Source of the DNA: an uncultured Eubacterium sp.
Lineage (GTDB): Bacteria; Bacillota; Clostridia; Lachnospirales; Lachnospiraceae
DNA: 64,000 nucleotides
NCBI RefSeq assembly: GCF_934295145.1
Contig: NZ_CAKRAS010000006.1
Span: 8,233 to 72,232, forward strand
Direction of reading: 5' to 3'
The notes below the pieces were generated by a model. The model did no database searches and had not been told where the DNA came from. It saw only the letters and a list, made by a program, of their open reading frames with translations. Shown here one piece after another: positions 16,514-25,647 of the stretch (its first letter is position 1; every line of letters starts with the position of its first letter). Position numbers and translations under genes: made by a program.

Positions 16514-17347
16514 ATGAAATTAGGAGAAAAACAGACCCTTACCGTAGTAAAACAGGTAGACTTCGGTGTTTACCTTGCAGAACAGCAGAATGATGAAACC
16601 CGCGTACTGCTCCCGGCAAAGCAAGTTCCAGAAGGAACAAAGCTGCACGATAAACTGGAAGTCTTCTTATATAAAGATTCCAAGGATCGTCTGATTGCCA
16701 CTACGAATGAACCAAAGCTGACGCTGGGCGGTTTTGCTGTTCTAAAAGTTGTTCAGATAACACAGATCGGTGCATTTCTTGACTGGGGACTGGAGAAAGA
16801 TCTTCTGCTTCCCTTCAAAGAGCAGCTTCGCAAGGTCAGAGAAGGCGACGAAGTACTTGTTACTCTTTATATTGACAAAAGTAATCGTCTCTGTGCTACC
16901 ATGGAAGGCATTTATCATCTGCTTTCCACAGATTCTCCATACAAAAAAGGAGACACGGTAACCGGACGCGTATACGAATTCAGTGAAAATTTTGGTACCT
17001 TTGTAGCCGTAGATGACAAATATTCTGCCCGCATTCCGGGATTCGAAAACACTACTGCATTAAAGATCGGTGATATCATTGAAGCAACCGTCACAAACCG
17101 CAAACCAGACGGAAAATTGGATCTGACCATTCGTGCCAAAGCTTATGTTCAGATGAACAAAGATGCCGAAGACGTATTAAGAATCATTGATGAATACGGC
17201 GGTGTCCTTCCTTTTAACGATAAAGCGTCACCGGAAATCATCAAGCGTGAAGCTCACATGAGCAAAAACGCTTTCAAGCGTGCCGTTGGTCACCTTTACA
17301 AAGAACGTCTGATTGAATTTACAGATAAGGGGATCCGACGGGTATAA
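16514..17347 (+). CDS. cvfB: S1-like RNA-binding protein, CvfB family
   Basis: The 277-residue protein has N-terminal OB/S1-like domains (about 1-210) with VDFGVYLAE, IGAFLDWGLEKDLLLPF and a third FGTFVAVDD segment. A C-terminal winged helix (about 215-277) includes AHMSKNAFKRAVGHLYKE. CvfB-type proteins bind RNA and affect virulence and regulatory RNAs in staphylococci; the role here is unknown. The start at 16514 follows GAAAGGA. It ends in a TAATG overlap with the next gene, so translation is likely coupled. Confidence 0.92.
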   Translation: MKLGEKQTLTVVKQVDFGVYLAEQQNDETRVLLPAKQVPEGTKLHDKLEVFLYKDSKDRLIATTNEPKLTLGGFAVLKVVQITQIGAFLDWGLEKDLLLPFKEQLRKVREGDEVLVTLYIDKSNRLCATMEGIYHLLSTDSPYKKGDTVTGRVYEFSENFGTFVAVDDKYSARIPGFENTTALKIGDIIEATVTNRKPDGKLDLTIRAKAYVQMNKDAEDVLRIIDEYGGVLPFNDKASPEIIKREAHMSKNAFKRAVGHLYKERLIEFTDKGIRRV

Positions 17348-18390
17348 TGAATCAATCAAATAGCAGACCTGCAGAAAAATACAGTCTGGATCTGTGTAAA
17401 TTTATCATGGCATTCGCAGTCATTGCAATTCACACAGATCCACTGGCTGACTGCAGCAATACTGCCATGTCCAGAATCGGATACCTGTTTCTGTCCATGG
17501 CAGTTCCATTTTTCTTCCTTACCTCCGGATATTTGCTGGCAAAAAAAATGCAGTACCCCTTTTCCGGGCTGGAAAACCTTTCAAAAATCAGACGTTATAT
17601 GACAAAGATCTTAAAAATGTACCTGATTTGGACACTTTTGTATCTTCCAATGGCACTCTGGCATCTTGTTGCTACAGGAAAAACATTGCATCGTGCCATT
17701 CTGCTCTACATTCAGGGATTTTTCTTTGTCGGTCAACAATATAATTCCTGGCCTTTATGGTATCTTCTGTCAACCTTTTATACACTTGGAGTTTTGTACC
17801 TGCTGTTAAAACGCAAAGCTCCACCTACAGCATTGTTGCTGGTAAGTGGAATTTCCGCGGTCATCAGTTTTACCATTGACGCACTGATTGCCTCCCCAGA
17901 TCACTTTCTGACAACTATGCAGGCACTTTTACCAGTCATACACCATACCGTACAACACGGTCGAATTTTTACCGGCGGTATTTATCTTCCTCTGGGTATG
18001 TTGCTCGCCTACCGAAAAATTCCTGCTCTCCTGAACAGGATCCTGCTTCCCGCCGGATGCATTGCCAGCTTTCTGATCCATGTATCCGTTATCGATTCCT
18101 GTCTTCTGATTATTATTTCCGTCAGCTTTTTCGGTATTGTGGAAAATTTTTCATTAAAAGAGCACCGCATTTATCATTTCATGCGTCAGTCCAGTATGAT
18201 TCTATACCTGCTCCATATGTACATCTGGAGCATTTATTATAAACTTCAGTACAAACATAAGGATCATGGCATTGATGATTTTCTGTTCACTGCTATACTT
18301 ACTTTTGTTCTGTCTGCACTTTTTATCCTGTTAAAAAGCAGACGTTTAAAATTAAAATCAGAACCGTTTAAAAAAGTTTCTCCCAACTGA
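17347..18390 (+). CDS. Acyltransferase-3 family integral membrane protein
   Basis: The 347-residue protein is hydrophobic, with about ten predicted helices. It shows the family's N-terminal pattern, LDLCKFIMAFAVIAIHTDP with the conserved His, followed by MAVPFFFLTSGYLLAKK. Such enzymes O-acylate carbohydrates or other surface molecules using cytoplasmic acyl donors. The substrate cannot be deduced. It overlaps cvfB by one base and ends at a bidirectional terminator. Confidence 0.85.
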   Translation: MNQSNSRPAEKYSLDLCKFIMAFAVIAIHTDPLADCSNTAMSRIGYLFLSMAVPFFFLTSGYLLAKKMQYPFSGLENLSKIRRYMTKILKMYLIWTLLYLPMALWHLVATGKTLHRAILLYIQGFFFVGQQYNSWPLWYLLSTFYTLGVLYLLLKRKAPPTALLLVSGISAVISFTIDALIASPDHFLTTMQALLPVIHHTVQHGRIFTGGIYLPLGMLLAYRKIPALLNRILLPAGCIASFLIHVSVIDSCLLIIISVSFFGIVENFSLKEHRIYHFMRQSSMILYLLHMYIWSIYYKLQYKHKDHGIDDFLFTAILTFVLSALFILLKSRRLKLKSEPFKKVSPN

Positions 18391-18423
18391 AAAAGAACCG
18401 GAATTTAACTTCCGGTTCTTTTT
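18390..18423. terminator. Bidirectional terminator between convergent acyltransferase gene and glnN
   Basis: AAAAAGAACCGGAA and TTCCGGTTCTTTTT form a perfect 14-bp stem with a six-base loop, A-rich on the left and T-rich on the right, serving both converging genes. Confidence 0.9.
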
Positions 18424-18468
18424 CGATTGATGTATATACTAACTAAGGGGATTAGATAATACCGTTTC

Positions 18469-20583
18469 TTAAACCTCAAAGATGAGATCGCCGTAAGATG
18501 GCATCGGCCATACTTTCTTATCAACGATAATCTCAAGTTTATCGATCGGAGCACGAAGCTCTGCCATAGCAGTTGTAACTTCATCACGATAGTATGCTGC
18601 ACGCTCTACACCATCGCCCATGGTCAGACCTTTATCTGTTACTTCTTCCAGTTTTGCCAGAGCAACTTTTGTATCAGACAATAATGCAGATGCCTCCTGT
18701 AATAACTCTGTCTGAACACTGATATCACAATCGCATGCAGCTTTTACTGCATTGATGGATTCTGCCAGAGAAGTAATGTATTTGATAACGGACGGAATCA
18801 ATGTCTTACTTGTAATATTGATCATTGCTCTTGCTTCAATGTTAATCTCTTTTGCATAGATTTCATACTGAATCTCTTCACGGGACTCTAACTCAGCTTT
18901 TGTAAATACGCCGAATTTCTCAAACATACCTACAGCTTTATCTGTAGTCAGTGCCGGGATTGCATCTACCATGGATCTGATATTTGGTAATCCTCTGCGC
19001 TCTGCTTCCTCTACCCATGCATCAGAATATCCATCACCATTGAAGATGATTCTCTGATGATCTATCAGATATTTCTTGATCAGGTCATGTGCTTTTTCAT
19101 TTACATCTTCTGCTTTTTCCAGTTCATCGCAAGCTTCCTCAAAAGCTTCTGCAACGATGGTATTTAATACAACATTTGGTGCAGAAATGGAATCCTGAGA
19201 ACCAACCATACGGAACTCGAATTTGTTTCCTGTAAATGCAAACGGTGATGTTCTATTTCGGTCTGTTGCATCTTTTGCAAGATCTGGCAGAGAATCTACA
19301 CCTGTCTGTAATACGCCACCTTTTAAGGAATGTGTTGCAGAACCTGTGCTGATCAGCTGTGTGATCACATCGTCAAGCTGCTCGCCAAGGAATACAGAAA
19401 TGATTGCTGGCGGAGCCTCGTTTGCTCCAAGTCTGTGATCATTTCCTACGTCAGCTGCGGACCAGCGAAGAAGATCTGCATGATCATCTACTGCTTTCAG
19501 GATGCAGGCAAGTACCAGAAGGAACTGAATGTTCTCATGTGGTGTTTTGCCTGGCTCTAACAGATTGATACCATCATCCGTTGTGATGGACCAGTTGTTA
19601 TGTTTACCGGAACCATTGACACCATCAAATGGTTTCTCATGAAGCAGGCACTGAAGTCCATGCTCGTTTGCTTTCTTTTTCAGCACTTCCATAACCAGAT
19701 GGTTGTGATCCAGAGCAAGATTACATGTCTCATAAATCGGAGCCAGCTCATGCTGTGCCGGAGCAACCTCGTTATGTTGTGTCTTAGCCGGAACACCCAG
19801 TTTCCACAGCTCTTCATTTACATCTTTCATAAATGCAGCGATACGTGGACGAATGCTTCCGAAATAATGGTCATCCATTTCCTGTCCTTTCGCCGGCATG
19901 GAACCAAATAAGGTACGACCGGTATAGATCAGGTCTTTTCTTCTTAAATATTTTTCTTTATCTACCAGGAAATACTCCTGCTCGGATCCAACAGATGGAG
20001 TAACTTTTTTAGAAGTTGTATTTCCGAATAATCTCAGTAAACGTAATGCCTGTGTGTTGATGGCCTGCATGGAACGAAGCAGTGGTGTCTTCTGATCCAG
20101 TGCCTCACCTTTGTAAGAGCAGAACGCTGTCGGAATGCAAAGCGTAGCACCTGCTGCATCATGTCTTACAAATGCATAAGAAGTACAATCCCAAGCTGTA
20201 TATCCTCTTGCTTCGCAGGTTGCGCGAAGTCCGCCTGATGGGAAAGAAGATGCATCCGGCTCACCTTTGATCAGCTCTTTACCGGAAAAGCTCATCAGTA
20301 CTTTACCCTGCTCATTTGGAGCAGTGATAAATGAATCATGTTTCTCTGCTGTCACACCTGTCAGCGGCTGGAACCAATGGGTATAATGTGTTGCACCCTG
20401 CTCAATTGCCCATTCCTTCATTTCATGTGCAATGATGTCTGCAGTTGCAAGATCCAGATCTGTTCCCTCTTTGATGGTCTCCTGCAATTTCTGATACACT
20501 TTCTTTGGAAGTCTTTCCTTCATCACAGTGTCATTGAATACATTTTCGCCAAAAATATCAGCGACTTTGAAATATCCACTCAT
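18469..20583 (-). CDS. glnN: Type III glutamine synthetase
   Basis: The enzyme makes glutamine from glutamate, ammonia and ATP. The 704-residue length and N-terminus MSGYFKVADIFGENVFND mark the GlnN (GSIII) class rather than the ~450-residue type I. Active-site segments include THWFQPLTG, SEQEYFLVD, KTQHNEVAPAQHE and NGSGKHNNWS. The C-terminus ends GDLIFEV as in other Lachnospiraceae and Bacteroidetes forms. The upstream 200 bases contain no gene and no recognised riboswitch. Confidence 0.97.
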   Translation of the reverse strand: MSGYFKVADIFGENVFNDTVMKERLPKKVYQKLQETIKEGTDLDLATADIIAHEMKEWAIEQGATHYTHWFQPLTGVTAEKHDSFITAPNEQGKVLMSFSGKELIKGEPDASSFPSGGLRATCEARGYTAWDCTSYAFVRHDAAGATLCIPTAFCSYKGEALDQKTPLLRSMQAINTQALRLLRLFGNTTSKKVTPSVGSEQEYFLVDKEKYLRRKDLIYTGRTLFGSMPAKGQEMDDHYFGSIRPRIAAFMKDVNEELWKLGVPAKTQHNEVAPAQHELAPIYETCNLALDHNHLVMEVLKKKANEHGLQCLLHEKPFDGVNGSGKHNNWSITTDDGINLLEPGKTPHENIQFLLVLACILKAVDDHADLLRWSAADVGNDHRLGANEAPPAIISVFLGEQLDDVITQLISTGSATHSLKGGVLQTGVDSLPDLAKDATDRNRTSPFAFTGNKFEFRMVGSQDSISAPNVVLNTIVAEAFEEACDELEKAEDVNEKAHDLIKKYLIDHQRIIFNGDGYSDAWVEEAERRGLPNIRSMVDAIPALTTDKAVGMFEKFGVFTKAELESREEIQYEIYAKEINIEARAMINITSKTLIPSVIKYITSLAESINAVKAACDCDISVQTELLQEASALLSDTKVALAKLEEVTDKGLTMGDGVERAAYYRDEVTTAMAELRAPIDKLEIIVDKKVWPMPSYGDLIFEV

Positions 20584-20785
20584 CTTCTTGATTCCTCTCT
20601 TTTCTCATATTTTTACAGTCCCCTGAGTATATACTGATTTGCCCGTTTTCATTTCATTATGTATCCGGAGCAATTCTGCTATAAGCAGCGGATATTCTCA
20701 ATCCGTTTCCGTTGCCTGTTCTGACCTAATAGCTACCATTCTGCTTATTTGGTTAAATGATCAATTTTATCTTTTTATAGCAGAA
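20584..20785 (-). other. glnN leader region, no gene seen
   Basis: This stretch should carry the glnN promoter and leader. TTGAGA and TTGCTC hexamers and a TATACT are visible, but none are spaced convincingly. A short TGCTATAAGCA hairpin is present. I see no coding frame and no riboswitch class I recognise. Confidence 0.35.
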
Positions 20786-20817
20786 AAGGGTATTCCACCA
20801 TTTGTTGGAACACCCTT
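20786..20817 (-). terminator. Terminator downstream of fba
   Basis: AAGGGTGTTCCA pairs with TGGAATACCCTT (one G-T wobble), followed by TTCTGC on the minus strand. It lies about 135 bases past the fba stop; the intervening sequence is AT-rich with no gene. Confidence 0.65.
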
Positions 20818-20951
20818 GTTCAGCACGTATTCATGTCTTGCAACTACCATAGTACAAATTATTGAAAATTGCAAGAGGCCGAAAACATTTTTGTCCATTT
20901 CAACAATTATGAGTTGTAAAATGCTAATTTTTCGTAACTTTTTACAAATTC

Positions 20952-21815
20952 TCAGGCTTTGTCGATAGAACCAAAAATTTCCATTTTCTCTTTTACTTTA
21001 GCTTTGATAGCCTCAAAGCCTGGAGCAAGTACTTTTCTAGGATCAAATCCTTTTCCTACTAGGTCTTTGCCCTCTTCGATATATTTTCTTGTAGCTTCAG
21101 CAAATACAAGCTGGCACTCTGTATTTACGTTAATCTTTGCAACACCAAGAGAGATTGCTTTCTTGATCATGTCATCCGGAATACCTGTACCACCATGAAG
21201 TACTAACGGCATATCGCCAGTCTTCTGCTGGATTGCATCCAGAGTCTCAAAGCTTAATCCAGCCCAGTTTTCCGGATATTTTCCGTGAATGTTACCAATA
21301 CCTGCTGCAAGCATTGTTACGCCAAGATCAGCGATTGCTTTACACTCGTCCGGATCTGCACACTCGCCCATTCCGATCACACCGTCTTCCTCGCCACCAA
21401 TGGAACCAACTTCTGCCTCAAGAGATAATCCTTTCTCTTTGCAAACAGCAACAAGCTCTTTTGTCTTGGCAACGTTCTCCTCGATCGGATAGTGAGAACC
21501 GTCAAACATTACAGATGAGAAACCGGCGTCGATACATTTGTAGCAAGCTTCATAGCTGCCGTGATCCAGATGTAATGCAACCGGAACTGTGATATTTAAC
21601 TCCTCCAGCATTCCGTTTACCATACCAACAATAGTCTTGTAGCCTGCCATATATTTGCCGGCACCTTCAGATACACCAAGAATAACCGGAGAGTTATTCT
21701 CCTGAGCAGTTAACAGAATTGCTTTTGTCCACTCAAGGTTGTTGATGTTGAACTGACCAACTGCATAATGACCTGCTTTTGCTTTTTCAAGCATTTCTTT
21801 TGCTGAAACTAACAT
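20952..21815 (-). CDS. fba: Class II fructose-1,6-bisphosphate aldolase
   Basis: This zinc-dependent glycolytic/gluconeogenic enzyme interconverts fructose-1,6-bisphosphate with DHAP and glyceraldehyde-3-phosphate. The 287-residue protein has VALHLDHGSYE (catalytic Asp and zinc His), VMFDGSHYP, LEAEVGSIGGEEDG and the late LVLHGGTGIPDDMI and KINVNTE motifs. The ATG at 21815 is chosen because GGAGGATC lies 5 bases upstream; the frame extends five codons further but into the SD itself. Confidence 0.97.
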   Translation of the reverse strand: MLVSAKEMLEKAKAGHYAVGQFNINNLEWTKAILLTAQENNSPVILGVSEGAGKYMAGYKTIVGMVNGMLEELNITVPVALHLDHGSYEACYKCIDAGFSSVMFDGSHYPIEENVAKTKELVAVCKEKGLSLEAEVGSIGGEEDGVIGMGECADPDECKAIADLGVTMLAAGIGNIHGKYPENWAGLSFETLDAIQQKTGDMPLVLHGGTGIPDDMIKKAISLGVAKINVNTECQLVFAEATRKYIEEGKDLVGKGFDPRKVLAPGFEAIKAKVKEKMEIFGSIDKA

Positions 21816-21893
21816 AATGAGATCCTCCATTTGTTTAAAAAAATATTGTTAATATAATAACATTATAACCGTATCTCTCAAAAAAAGAAAGTA

Positions 21894-22790
21894 CTATTTT
21901 TCAACCATAAAACTTATCCGGCGACAGCGGTTAAAAATTTCCACTTCTTTGTGTTCTCCGCCGTACTCGCCATCCAGAGTCCACGGCACATAATCATCGC
22001 ACCGAAGCTTAATGTGATCTGTCTTGTACGTATAGATATAAGACGTCTCGATATCCTTTGGCATCACAAGATTTGCCAGAATCTCGTTTAACTGAATCGG
22101 GTTCTGCGGCATTTTTATTAATGTCACCTCAAACTCACCGTCATCCAGTTTTACGTTATTTCCAGTCATATTTTTCATGCCGCCAACGGAAACGGAATTT
22201 GTGATCATACCGTAAATAAATTCATCCCGGATCGTCTCGCCATTTACTTCCACTTCCAGATAATAGGATGGGATGTCGTACAGCCGCTTTGCACTTTCCA
22301 GAATATAAGCCACATGACCGAAGATATTTTTCAACTTCTGATTTGTCATATAAGAAACATCTGTAAACAGACCAAAGGCTGCAATATATACGAAATAATC
22401 TTCATTAAATTCCCCTACATCACACGGAAACAGCTGTCCATTGACTGCCACATCTGCCGCCTGAAGCATGTTTTTTGGGATTTTCAGAGACTGCGCAAAA
22501 TCATTAGTGCTTCCTGCCGGAATATATCCGATGGGCACGATACTGTCACACTGCATCATTCCGGTGACAACTTCGTCCAGAGTTCCATCACCGCCACTGC
22601 ACACGATCATATCATATTCTTCCGCGCATTCTTCCACTTTACGCACAGCATCTGCTTTTTCCTGGGTCGGATGAATCGTTACCTCATACCCACTTTTTAC
22701 AAATGTGTCCACGATGGACACCAGTTGATTTCGAATCTGTCCCTTCCCGGATCTCGGATTAAATATAAATAATAATTTTTTCTTATCCAT
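21894..22790 (-). CDS. Diacylglycerol kinase-family lipid kinase (YegS/DagK-like)
   Basis: The 298-residue protein has the family's N-terminal catalytic domain with FIFNPRSGKGQI, the nucleotide-binding CSGGDGTLDEVVTGM and GYIPAGSTNDFA. A C-terminal beta domain contains NSVSVGGMKNM and LDDGEFEVTLI. These kinases phosphorylate diacylglycerol or other lipids at the membrane. It overlaps the end of whiA by 8 bases and closes the hprK-murB-rapZ-whiA operon. Confidence 0.92.
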   Translation of the reverse strand: MDKKKLLFIFNPRSGKGQIRNQLVSIVDTFVKSGYEVTIHPTQEKADAVRKVEECAEEYDMIVCSGGDGTLDEVVTGMMQCDSIVPIGYIPAGSTNDFAQSLKIPKNMLQAADVAVNGQLFPCDVGEFNEDYFVYIAAFGLFTDVSYMTNQKLKNIFGHVAYILESAKRLYDIPSYYLEVEVNGETIRDEFIYGMITNSVSVGGMKNMTGNNVKLDDGEFEVTLIKMPQNPIQLNEILANLVMPKDIETSYIYTYKTDHIKLRCDDYVPWTLDGEYGGEHKEVEIFNRCRRISFMVEK

Positions 22791-23757
22791 TTTTATTCTC
22801 CTCTTCGGTCCTCAATCCTTCTGCAATTATTTTTAATTTTCTGAGTCTGTGATTCACCCCGGATTTTCCCACCGGCGGATCCAGATATGCCCCAAGTTCC
22901 TGTAATGATACGTCCGGATGATCCAGCCGCACCTGCGCCATCTCCCGGATGGCAGACGGAAGCTGCTCCAATCCAAGATGTTCTTCTATATAATGAATGT
23001 CCTCCACCTGTCTGGCCGCGGTCTTCACCATCTTGTTGATATTGGCAGAATCACAATTTGACTGCCGGTTGGCACTGTTTCGCATGTCTTTGATAATGCG
23101 GATATTTTCCAGCTCCATCAGCGATTTGTGTGCCTCCATCACATTCAGGATCTGAATGATCTCCTCACTGTCTTTCAGATAAACCACAGGCTTTTGCTTC
23201 CGCATGATCAGCTTCGCCTTGATTTCAAAAAAACGCATCTGTTCTTTCAGGAACTCCGCCGTTGCCCTATCATCACAGACAATTTCAAAATGATAAGATT
23301 TTCCCGGATCACTCATGGATCCTCCACTCAAAAATGCCCCGCGGATATAAGCCCGTCTGCTCTCAACAGACTGCAGCAGATTTCCCGGATTCACCTGTGC
23401 ACTCCAGACGCAAATATCCATCAATGCCCGCTGAAGTTTTTTCCGCTCCGGTTTTTCCTCGGAATAAAGCATGTCCTCCGGCCGCTCTGACAGCAATATA
23501 AAATATTGGTTATTTCGGCCGGCTCCGTGCCGTCGTATTTCAAGCTGCACCTGAATATCAAAAGCGCGTTTGATCAGTTTGACATATGTCTTTGCCAGCA
23601 CGACATTTTCTGTTTCCAAAAAAACTGCCAGACTGTCCTCCTCTCGAAGGATTCTGCCACAAAACCGGATGATAGCCATCAGTTCCGCCCGGACACTTTC
23701 TTCCCTGTCCGGAATCAGCCGCCCGATCTCCTCTTTCATTTCCCCTGAAAAAGACAT
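22783..23757 (-). CDS. whiA: Sporulation/cell-division regulator WhiA
   Basis: The 324-residue protein combines a LAGLIDADG-endonuclease-like N-terminal domain (about 1-215, with YIRGAFLSGGSMSDP) and a C-terminal helix-turn-helix (about 230-315, with LQELGAYLDPPVGKSGVNHR). WhiA controls sporulation genes in actinomycetes and affects chromosome segregation and division in Bacillus. It lies 20 bases downstream of rapZ. The YvcK gene commonly found between them is absent here. Confidence 0.96.
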   Translation of the reverse strand: MSFSGEMKEEIGRLIPDREESVRAELMAIIRFCGRILREEDSLAVFLETENVVLAKTYVKLIKRAFDIQVQLEIRRHGAGRNNQYFILLSERPEDMLYSEEKPERKKLQRALMDICVWSAQVNPGNLLQSVESRRAYIRGAFLSGGSMSDPGKSYHFEIVCDDRATAEFLKEQMRFFEIKAKLIMRKQKPVVYLKDSEEIIQILNVMEAHKSLMELENIRIIKDMRNSANRQSNCDSANINKMVKTAARQVEDIHYIEEHLGLEQLPSAIREMAQVRLDHPDVSLQELGAYLDPPVGKSGVNHRLRKLKIIAEGLRTEEENKNG

Positions 23758-23777
23758 GGTTCTTATACTCCCTTAAA

Positions 23778-24653
23778 TCACTTTCCTCGCTTTGCGTCTT
23801 TCTCGATATCACGATGTTCCACACGCAAACCATATTTCTGATTTTTCTGTAATCTCTGATAGATCGCATTGGCCAATGTCACAGAACGATGCTTTCCACC
23901 GGTACAACCAATGGCAATAACCAGCTGATTTTTTCCTTCTTTGATATAATTCGGAATCAGAAACCGGATCATATCCTCCAGTTTATCCAGAAACATGCCT
24001 GCTTCCGGACTGTTCATGACATACTGTTGAACCTCCGGATCATTTCCGGTCTTTGGCCGCAATTCTTCCAGATAATACGGATTCGGCAGAAAACGCACGT
24101 CAAATACCAAATCTGCATCTGACGGAATACCGTACTTGAATCCGAAAGAAAGTACCGTCACATAAATATTGTCATACTCCCGCTTTTCCAGGAAAATATT
24201 TCCAAGTGCGGCATGCAGCTCCCTGGTCAGCAGCTGACTCGTATCAATGATATAATCAGCCATTTCTTTCAGAAAACCAATCTGTCTGCGCTCCAGCTCA
24301 ATGCCTTTTTCCACCCGGTCATTTCCTGCCAGCGGATGCGCCCTTCGGGTTTCTTTGTATCGTTTTACAAGTACCTGATCTGAGGCATCCATAAAAAGAA
24401 TCCGGATCACGTTTCCGTTATTTCGCAGGTCTGCAATAATCTGTTTCAGCTGTTTCAAAGAACTTCCGTTTCGGATATCCAGGCCAAACGCGATCCTCTG
24501 ATACTGTGTCTCACCGGAATCAGCAAACTCCGTAAATTTTCCCAACAGCGGAATTGGAAAATTATCCACGCAAAAATATCCGATATCTTCCATAATCTTC
24601 AGCGCAGTTGATTTCCCGGCTCCTGACATTCCTGTTACGATCACATATTCCAT
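23778..24653 (-). CDS. rapZ: RNase adapter/nucleotide-binding protein RapZ (YvcJ)
   Basis: The 291-residue protein starts MEYVIVTGMSGAGKS, with Walker A in residues 8-15. It has the family's FGLDIRNG and a conserved C-terminal domain with IAIGCTGGKHRSVTLA. In enterobacteria RapZ senses glucosamine-6-phosphate and directs decay of the small RNA GlmZ; Gram-positive homologues bind GTP and their target is not settled. The ATG at 24653 has AAGGTGG 8 bases upstream; a GTG four codons earlier overlaps that SD. Confidence 0.95.
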   Translation of the reverse strand: MEYVIVTGMSGAGKSTALKIMEDIGYFCVDNFPIPLLGKFTEFADSGETQYQRIAFGLDIRNGSSLKQLKQIIADLRNNGNVIRILFMDASDQVLVKRYKETRRAHPLAGNDRVEKGIELERRQIGFLKEMADYIIDTSQLLTRELHAALGNIFLEKREYDNIYVTVLSFGFKYGIPSDADLVFDVRFLPNPYYLEELRPKTGNDPEVQQYVMNSPEAGMFLDKLEDMIRFLIPNYIKEGKNQLVIAIGCTGGKHRSVTLANAIYQRLQKNQKYGLRVEHRDIEKDAKRGK

Positions 24654-24722
24654 ACCGTTGCCCACCTTTTTTGTACATTTACCCTCACTATAAAAAATAT
24701 CTGTATCCTTTTCCCCGTATGC

Positions 24723-25631
24723 TTAAAATTCTCCGATTTTTTTCACTTCCGGTTCAAGTCGGACACCAAATTTCTTAAACACGATGCCGGATACCTGATC
24801 CATCAAATTGCAGATATCCGCAGACGTAGCATGATCACGGTTGATCACAAATCCACAGTGCTTTTCTGATACCTGGGCACCGCCCACCTGAAATCCGCGA
24901 AGTCCCGCATCCTGGATCAGTTTTCCTGCAAAATATCCTTCCGGACGTTTAAAGGTACTTCCTGCACTCGGGTACTCCAGCGGCTGTTTGCTGACACGTT
25001 TTTCTTTCAGATCATCCATGATGGCCTGGATTTCTTCCGGTTTGCCCGGCTGCAGTTCCAGAACCGCCTGAATGACCAGATAGCCTCGTTCTGGCACAAT
25101 GCTGTGACGGTAGGACAGATCCAGTTCTTCCACAGAAAGCGTCTGTAACTCGCCTTCCGGTGTCAGAACCGTCACTTCTTTTAAGATATTTTTCATCTCA
25201 CCGCCGTAGGCGCCTGCGTTCATCACCACCGCGCCTCCAAGGCTGCCTGGTATTCCGGATGCAAACTCCATCCCGGTCAGCGCCGCCTGCGCCGCTTTGG
25301 AAGCAATGCTGGAAAGCATTGCCCCTGCGCCTGCTGTGATCGACGTTCCGTCGATTTCAATCTCAGCAATCTGTCTGCCAATTTCCAGGACGACGCCGCG
25401 GATACCGCCATCGCCCACCAGCAGATTGCTTCCATTTCCGATCACCGTCCATGGCTGTCCTGCCTTACGGCAGACATCCAGGATACGGCTGATCTGTTCC
25501 GCCTTCGGCGTCACCAGCACGTCCGCCGGTCCACCGGTCCGAAATGTCGTATGTCTGCTCATCGGCTCCTGCACAAACACAGATTCCGCTCCGCAGATAT
25601 CACACAAAGTTTCATATATTTCCTGATTCAT
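24723..25631 (-). CDS. murB: UDP-N-acetylenolpyruvoylglucosamine reductase
   Basis: MurB reduces UDP-GlcNAc-enolpyruvate to UDP-MurNAc with NADPH and FAD. The 302-residue protein has an FAD-binding domain (TFRTGGPADVLVTP, VIGNGSNLLVGDGGIRG, GIPGSLGGAVVMNAGAYGGE). The catalytic Ser lies in EYPSAGSTFKRP, and a late EKHCGFVIN carries the catalytic Glu. It lacks the extra loop of type I enzymes, so it is type II. The ATG at 25631 has GGAG 9 bases upstream; a start eight codons earlier would overlap the preceding gene and lacks an SD. Confidence 0.96.
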   Translation of the reverse strand: MNQEIYETLCDICGAESVFVQEPMSRHTTFRTGGPADVLVTPKAEQISRILDVCRKAGQPWTVIGNGSNLLVGDGGIRGVVLEIGRQIAEIEIDGTSITAGAGAMLSSIASKAAQAALTGMEFASGIPGSLGGAVVMNAGAYGGEMKNILKEVTVLTPEGELQTLSVEELDLSYRHSIVPERGYLVIQAVLELQPGKPEEIQAIMDDLKEKRVSKQPLEYPSAGSTFKRPEGYFAGKLIQDAGLRGFQVGGAQVSEKHCGFVINRDHATSADICNLMDQVSGIVFKKFGVRLEPEVKKIGEF

Positions 25632-25647
25632 GCCTTGCTCCACTCTA

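Noticed and set aside
20584..20951. Glutamine or other riboswitch before glnN
   Set aside because: No recognisable glnA-type or other riboswitch consensus could be traced; only a short hairpin and the fba terminator are evident.
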